Positions 5,718 to 9,451 of a stretch of 9,451 nt of DNA are shown here, in pieces. The stretch comes from Desulfotignum sp. (GTDB lineage Bacteria > Desulfobacterota > Desulfobacteria > Desulfobacterales > Desulfobacteraceae): the NCBI GenBank assembly GCA_021737445.1, contig JAIPDY010000119.1, positions 1-9,451 on the forward strand. Direction: 5' to 3'. Under the pieces are notes generated by a model, which was not told the origin of the DNA, ran no database searches, and saw only the letters and a list, made by a program, of their open reading frames with translations. The position numbers and the translations under genes were made by a program. Positions within the stretch are counted from its first letter, which is position 1. The number at the start of each line of letters is the position of its first letter.

Positions 5718-7740
5718 TGCCGCTGGCTTCATCTTTCATGAACCGTACCAGCACGTCTCCTGCTTCGACCGCATCCCCGGCCGTTACCAGTACCTCGGCA
5801 ATCATGCCGTCCACAGGGGATGCCACATTGCTTTCCATTTTCATGGACTCCAGGGTGACCAGATTCTGTCCCCGGGTGACATGATTCCCTTTTTTCACCG
5901 GCACATCCACCACCAGGCCTGGCATGGGGCACAGCAGTTCATTGGATGGCGGTACTTCATCCCGTGCCGGCATATGCTGGATCAACGCCCATTCTTCAGG
6001 GCGGTAAACCTCGAACAACCGGGTGAGGCCGCAAAAGGCGATCCAGAAAAAAGAGCGGTCGTAGCGCAGCCGGAAACGGTGATACAGTCCATCGATTTTC
6101 AGCTTGAGGCGGCGGCGGTAAAATTCGAAATCAGGAGATTCCACCACCATCCGGTCCTGGTTGACACAGATAATCCACTGCTTTCCATCCAGCCCTTTTT
6201 CCATCTGTATCTCATACACCTGTGTTTCAGACTTGACAACATAGTGATGTGCACTGGTGGTGCCTTTTCCCCCACCGATGCGGGTTACCATGGATTTGAC
6301 CGATTCCCGGACCAGGATGTTACGGACGTGATATACCAGGGCAGCCGTGAGGGCAGAAAGCTTCAGGTGTCGTTCATCCGGAGGAGACAGGGGAAGATGG
6401 CCGTCAAAATGGCGGTCGATAAACCCGGTGTCAAGATCGCCTGCGGCAAATGCCGGCTGGCACAGCACACTGTTGGCAAAATCGATGTTTGTCACCACCC
6501 CTTCGATGTGATATCCGTTGAGGGCCTCGATCAGACCGGTACGGGCATCCTCCCTGTCTGTGCCGTGACAGATGACTTTGGCCAGCATGGAATCATAGTG
6601 GACCCCGATCTTGCTGCCTGTGTCCACACCGCTGTCCACCCGCACGGCATCGCCACGGGGTTCGGCATACCGGGTAATCATGCCGGTGGCCGGGGTAAAG
6701 CCCCTGGCAGGATCCTCTGCGCAGATGCGGGCTTCCATGGCCCAGCCGGTAAACCGCACGCCGGCCTGGTCAAAGGGGAGGTGCTCCCCGGCGGCGATGC
6801 GCAGCTGCAGTTCCACCAGGTCCAGACCGGTGACAAGTTCCGTGACCGGATGCTCCACCTGCAGCCGGGTGTTCATCTCCAGAAAATAATATGCGCCTGC
6901 GGGATCCAGCACAAATTCCACTGTACCGGCATTTGTATACCCTGCCTGGCGGGCCAGATCGCAGGCTGCTTTTCCCATGCGCTGCCGCAGTTCAGGGTCC
7001 ACGCCAGGAGAAGGTGATTCCTCGATGATTTTCTGGTAGCGCCGCTGGATGGAACACTCCCGTTCCCCAAGGAAAACCGTATTTTGAAACCCATCCGCCA
7101 GGACCTGGATTTCCACATGCCGGGGCTGTACGATATACCGTTCCATGAAAATCCGGCTGTCCCCGAACGCCTTGCGGGTTTCCTGGCGGCTGGCTGCAAG
7201 GGCATCCGCCATCTGATCCGGGCCCTCCACGATGCGCATCCCCTTGCCGCCGCCGCCAGCCGCCGGCTTGAGCAGTACCGGGTACCCAATCTCCCGGGCC
7301 ATGGACAACGCTTCATCCAAATCTTTGAGGTCCCGGGTGTGACCAGGGATCACCGGGACCCCGGCCTTGACAGCCAAAGCCTTGGAGGCAATCTTGTCCC
7401 CCATCAGGGCGATGGCCTGTGACGGAGGACCGATAAATTTCAGGCCTGCTGCATGGACCGATTCGGCAAAACGGGCACTTTCAGACAGGAACCCGTAACC
7501 GGGATGAACGGCCTGGCAGTCTGTCGACAGCGCCGCGGATATGATTTTATCTGCATTCAGGTAAGAATCCGTGGCCGGGGCTTCACCGATATACACGCTG
7601 TCATCCGCCATCTGCCGGTGCAGGCTGCGGCTGTCTGCATCGGAATAGACCGCAGTGGTTTGAATGCCTAAGCGCTTGCAGGTGCGGATGATGCGTACCG
7701 CAATCTCACCGCGGTTGGCGATCAGAATTTTATCAAACAT
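5668..7740 (-). CDS. pccA: Acyl-CoA carboxylase alpha subunit: biotin carboxylase fused to biotin carboxyl carrier domain (propionyl-/acetyl-CoA carboxylase type)
   Basis: It uses ATP and bicarbonate to carboxylate its own biotin, then presents carboxybiotin to the beta subunit encoded just upstream. The 690 residues read in order: biotin carboxylase N-domain (1-112, FDKILIANRGEIAVRI); ATP-grasp domain with loop AAGGGGKGMRI at 160-170, Lys237 and FLEMNTRLQVEHPVTE at 286-301; biotin carboxylase C-domain to about 450; a linker resembling the alpha/beta-contacting BT region of propionyl-CoA carboxylases (about 500-595); and the biotinyl domain (about 600-670) with ESMKME, where Lys634 carries biotin. 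The motif has Ser in place of the more usual Ala. The ATG at 7740 was chosen over GTG 7752 because GAGG (7750-7747) is well placed before it and the protein then begins like known homologues. It lies 8 nt after the beta gene. About 18 residues beyond the biotinyl fold run into glnE on the opposite strand. The fused architecture is certain; the acyl-CoA substrate is not. Confidence 0.93.
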   Translation of the reverse strand: MFDKILIANRGEIAVRIIRTCKRLGIQTTAVYSDADSRSLHRQMADDSVYIGEAPATDSYLNADKIISAALSTDCQAVHPGYGFLSESARFAESVHAAGLKFIGPPSQAIALMGDKIASKALAVKAGVPVIPGHTRDLKDLDEALSMAREIGYPVLLKPAAGGGGKGMRIVEGPDQMADALAASRQETRKAFGDSRIFMERYIVQPRHVEIQVLADGFQNTVFLGERECSIQRRYQKIIEESPSPGVDPELRQRMGKAACDLARQAGYTNAGTVEFVLDPAGAYYFLEMNTRLQVEHPVTELVTGLDLVELQLRIAAGEHLPFDQAGVRFTGWAMEARICAEDPARGFTPATGMITRYAEPRGDAVRVDSGVDTGSKIGVHYDSMLAKVICHGTDREDARTGLIEALNGYHIEGVVTNIDFANSVLCQPAFAAGDLDTGFIDRHFDGHLPLSPPDERHLKLSALTAALVYHVRNILVRESVKSMVTRIGGGKGTTSAHHYVVKSETQVYEIQMEKGLDGKQWIICVNQDRMVVESPDFEFYRRRLKLKIDGLYHRFRLRYDRSFFWIAFCGLTRLFEVYRPEEWALIQHMPARDEVPPSNELLCPMPGLVVDVPVKKGNHVTRGQNLVTLESMKMESNVASPVDGMIAEVLVTAGDAVEAGDVLVRFMKDEASGINPKLQEGSGAVHKSL

Positions 7741-7746
7741 GGCATA

Positions 7747-7750
7747 CCTC
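7747..7750 (-). promoter_or_regulatory. Ribosome-binding site of the alpha subunit, overlapping the beta stop codon
   Basis: GAGG overlaps the TGA stop (7751-7749) of the beta gene and lies 6 nt before ATG 7740. It decides the start of the alpha gene and suggests that the two subunits are translated in coupled fashion, which fits their need for matched amounts. Confidence 0.7.
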
Positions 7751-9299
7751 ACAAAGGGATGTTTCCGTGTTTTCGTTCAGGTCCTCTGGCTGCTTTGCCC
7801 TCGAGCACCTGAAGGGTTCGTATCAGGCGGTGGCGGGTGTCTCTGGGGAAAATCACATCATCGATATAGCCCCGCTGGGCAGCCAGAAACGGGTTGGCAA
7901 AGGTGCGCCTGTATTGATCCATCTTCTCATGGAGCAAAGTTTCCGGGTCGGCGGATGCCTGAATTTCTTTGCCGTGGATCACCTCCACCGCCCCCTTGGG
8001 ACCCATCACCGCAATCTCGGCCGTGGGCCACGCATAGTTCACATCGCAGTGGATATGCTTGGAATTCATCACCAGGTAGGCACCGCCGTAAGCCTTGCGG
8101 ACAATGACGGAGATGCGGGGCACTGTTGCCTCGGTAAAGGCATAGAGCAGTTTGGCCCCGTGGCGGATGATGCCCCCGTGCTCCTGGTCCGGTCCGGGCA
8201 TGAAGCCCGGAACATCCACCAGGGCGATCAAAGGGATGTTGAACGCATCGCAGAAACGCACGAACCGTCCGGCTTTGAAGGATGCTTCCGTGTCCAGAAC
8301 CCCGGCCAGCACAGCCGGCTGATTGGCCACAAGGCCCACGGTCTGGCCCCCCATGCGGCCGAACCCGCAGATGATATTCCGGGCAAAGTCCGGGTGGACC
8401 TCCATGAACTCAGCCCCGTCCAGGATGCTGTGGATCAGCACATTCATGTCATAGGCCTGGCTGGGGTTCTCCGGAATCAGATAATCCAGGGCCGGGTCGA
8501 TGCGGTCGGCAGGATCACGCAGGTCCAGGATGGGGGCCGCCTGGCGGTTGTTGGAGGGCAGGTAGCTGATCAGCCGGCGGATCTCCCGCAGGCACAGGAT
8601 ATCGTTGGGGGCGGTAAAGTGGGCCACCCCGCTTTTTTTCGCATGGACCCCGGCACCCCCCAGCGCTTCAGAGGTGATCTCCTGGTGGGTCACCGTTTTC
8701 ACCACGTTGGGTCCTGTGACAAACATGTAGGAAGATGCCTGCACCATGAACACAAAGTCGGTGATGGACGGGCTGTATACCGCTCCCCCGGCACACGGTC
8801 CCATGATGCACGATATCTGGGGAACCACACCGCTGGCCCGGACATTGCGGTGGAAAATTTCGCCGTAGGCGGCCAGGGCATCCACTCCTTCCTGTATCCG
8901 GGCCCCGCCGGAATCGTTGAGCCCGATGATGGGCGCGCCCACCTTCACGGCCATGTCCATGACCTTGCAGATCTTCTGGGAATGGGCCTCCCCTAAAGAG
9001 CCGCCGATCACGGTGAAATCCTGGCTGAACACAAACACTTCCCGGCCGTCGATGTTCCCGTGTCCGGTGATAACGCCGTCGCCCAGATAGCGGCGGTCAT
9101 CTCCCAGAGAGCTGCCGCGGCCTGTCTTGAGCACATCGAACTCCTCGAAACTTCTTTCATCCAGAAGCAGGTCGATCCGCTCCCTGGCCGTCAGTTTGCC
9201 TGCACTGTGCTGCCGGCTGATTTTGCCGGGGCCGCCGGCGGCAGTGGATTCAGCCCGCAGCCGCTCCAGGGTCTGGATCGTCCGGTTGTATTGTTCCAT
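7749..9299 (-). CDS. pccB: Acyl-CoA carboxylase carboxyltransferase (beta) subunit, propionyl-CoA carboxylase family
   Basis: It transfers the carboxyl group from carboxybiotin to an acyl-CoA, giving methylmalonyl-CoA from propionyl-CoA or malonyl-CoA from acetyl-CoA. The 516 residues are typical for the family and form two crotonase-like halves. The N-half carries NDSGGARIQEGVDAL at 128-142 and MGPCAGGAVYSPSITDFVFM at 166-185, with acyl-CoA oxyanion-hole glycines. The C-half carries DVPGFMPG at 362-369, QEHGGIIRHGAKLLYAFTEA at 372-391, RKAYGGAYLVMNSKH at 401-415 and YAWPTAEIAVMGPKGAVE at 422-439, ending KHGNIPL. Position 409 is Leu. Propionyl-specific enzymes carry Asp here (Asp422 in Streptomyces PccB) and acetyl/acyl enzymes a hydrophobic residue, so substrate range is uncertain. 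The ATG at 9299 is preferred over the longer frame from 9365 because AGGTGA lies 4 nt upstream and the extra residues look non-coding. It is first in a two-gene operon with the alpha subunit. Methylmalonyl-CoA decarboxylase alpha is a related alternative, but the adjacent biotin carboxylase argues for a carboxylase. Confidence 0.93.
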   Translation of the reverse strand: MEQYNRTIQTLERLRAESTAAGGPGKISRQHSAGKLTARERIDLLLDERSFEEFDVLKTGRGSSLGDDRRYLGDGVITGHGNIDGREVFVFSQDFTVIGGSLGEAHSQKICKVMDMAVKVGAPIIGLNDSGGARIQEGVDALAAYGEIFHRNVRASGVVPQISCIMGPCAGGAVYSPSITDFVFMVQASSYMFVTGPNVVKTVTHQEITSEALGGAGVHAKKSGVAHFTAPNDILCLREIRRLISYLPSNNRQAAPILDLRDPADRIDPALDYLIPENPSQAYDMNVLIHSILDGAEFMEVHPDFARNIICGFGRMGGQTVGLVANQPAVLAGVLDTEASFKAGRFVRFCDAFNIPLIALVDVPGFMPGPDQEHGGIIRHGAKLLYAFTEATVPRISVIVRKAYGGAYLVMNSKHIHCDVNYAWPTAEIAVMGPKGAVEVIHGKEIQASADPETLLHEKMDQYRRTFANPFLAAQRGYIDDVIFPRDTRHRLIRTLQVLEGKAARGPERKHGNIPL

Positions 9300-9303
9300 G
9301 ATA

Positions 9304-9309
9304 TCACCT
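9304..9309 (-). promoter_or_regulatory. Ribosome-binding site of the beta subunit
   Basis: AGGTGA lies 4 nt before ATG 9299. It is the strongest Shine-Dalgarno in the window and the reason for rejecting the 22-residue upstream extension of this frame. Confidence 0.7.
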
Positions 9310-9358
9310 GTTGTCTGGTTGTTGGAAATCCGGGAATCACTCCAGGCTGTCGGGGATC

Positions 9359-9382
9359 GGATCACCCATCCCTGGATGATCC
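9359..9382. promoter_or_regulatory. Imperfect palindrome upstream of the carboxylase operon
   Basis: GGATCA-C-CCA-TCCC-TGG-A-TGATCC forms two symmetric arms (6 and 3 bp) separated by one C/A mismatch around a 4-nt centre, 60 nt before the beta start. It may be an operator for a dimeric regulator or an mRNA hairpin in the leader. A weaker CCGGG...CCCGG repeat follows directly at 9381-9401. No T-run accompanies it, so it is not a terminator. Confidence 0.35.
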
Positions 9383-9410
9383 GGGTACTGCACGGTCCCG
9401 GTATCTGTTA

Positions 9411-9439
9411 TCTCAAACACAAATGGCGTGGATTGTCAA
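9411..9439 (-). promoter_or_regulatory. Possible promoter of the carboxylase operon
   Basis: A perfect -35-like TTGACA (9439-9434, minus strand) is followed after 17 bp by TTGAGA, a poor -10 match; GATAAC slightly further on is mispositioned. It is located about 110-140 nt upstream of the beta start. No other feature is seen in the remaining sequence to the window edge. Confidence 0.25.
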
Positions 9440-9451
9440 TGGGTATGTGCC

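Noticed and set aside
7741..7752. GTG start for the alpha subunit with a 4-nt overlap of the beta gene
   Set aside because: The GAGG needed to initiate at ATG 7740 lies inside this extension, and MFDKILIANRGE is the standard beginning.
7767..8996. 409-codon plus-strand frame, and a 378-codon one at 5881-7017
   Set aside because: Both are antisense to strongly conserved carboxylase genes. Their His/Gly/Gln-rich sequence is typical of reverse readings of GC-biased codons.
9300..9365. 22-residue N-terminal extension of the carboxyltransferase
   Set aside because: The internal ATG at 9299 has AGGTGA at ideal spacing and gives the usual family N-terminus. The extension runs through the palindrome region and lacks its own ribosome site.

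Overview
The window reads as ordinary chromosomal core metabolism from a moderately GC-rich proteobacterium. A delta-type sulfate reducer (Desulfobacterota, Desulfobacterales) is my best guess, from overall protein style, the presence of glnE, and a two-gene biotin-dependent acyl-CoA carboxylase. That placement is inference; no marker gene settles it. I see no mobile element, CRISPR array, tRNA or rRNA.

Layout from left to right. (1) Minus strand, 1-2306: carA followed by carB, the two subunits of carbamoyl-phosphate synthetase. The genes overlap by 14 nt, and carB runs off the left edge with 392 codons present. (2) A 492-bp gap at 2307-2798 between the divergent carA and glnE. It holds the carA leader (two tiny upstream reading frames, one arginine-rich and ending on the carA start codon, plus a hairpin), a candidate carA promoter, an unrecognised reading frame without a normal start (2512-2718, minus), and a candidate glnE promoter. 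(3) Plus strand, 2799-5717: glnE, the two-headed adenylyltransferase/deadenylase that controls glutamine synthetase. (4) Minus strand, 9299 to 5668: a two-gene acyl-CoA carboxylase operon. The carboxyltransferase beta subunit comes first, then a fused biotin carboxylase-biotin carrier alpha subunit 8 nt later. The alpha gene converges on glnE, and the two 3' ends overlap by 50 nt. (5) 9300-9451: the operon's upstream region, with a strong Shine-Dalgarno, an imperfect palindrome and a possible -35 element.

How they work together: CarA releases ammonia from glutamine and CarB uses it with bicarbonate and ATP to make carbamoyl phosphate for arginine and pyrimidines. GlnE tunes the supply of that glutamine through glutamine synthetase. 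Both CarB and the carboxylase alpha subunit are ATP-grasp enzymes that activate bicarbonate. The carboxylase produces methylmalonyl-CoA or malonyl-CoA. A key specificity position in the beta subunit is Leu, not the Asp typical of propionyl-CoA carboxylases, so its substrate is open.

No clearly novel multi-gene system is visible. The points most worth checking are the orphan coding-like stretch at 2512-2718, the arginine-rich leader frame of carA, the Leu409 substitution in the carboxyltransferase, and the overlapping convergent 3' ends.
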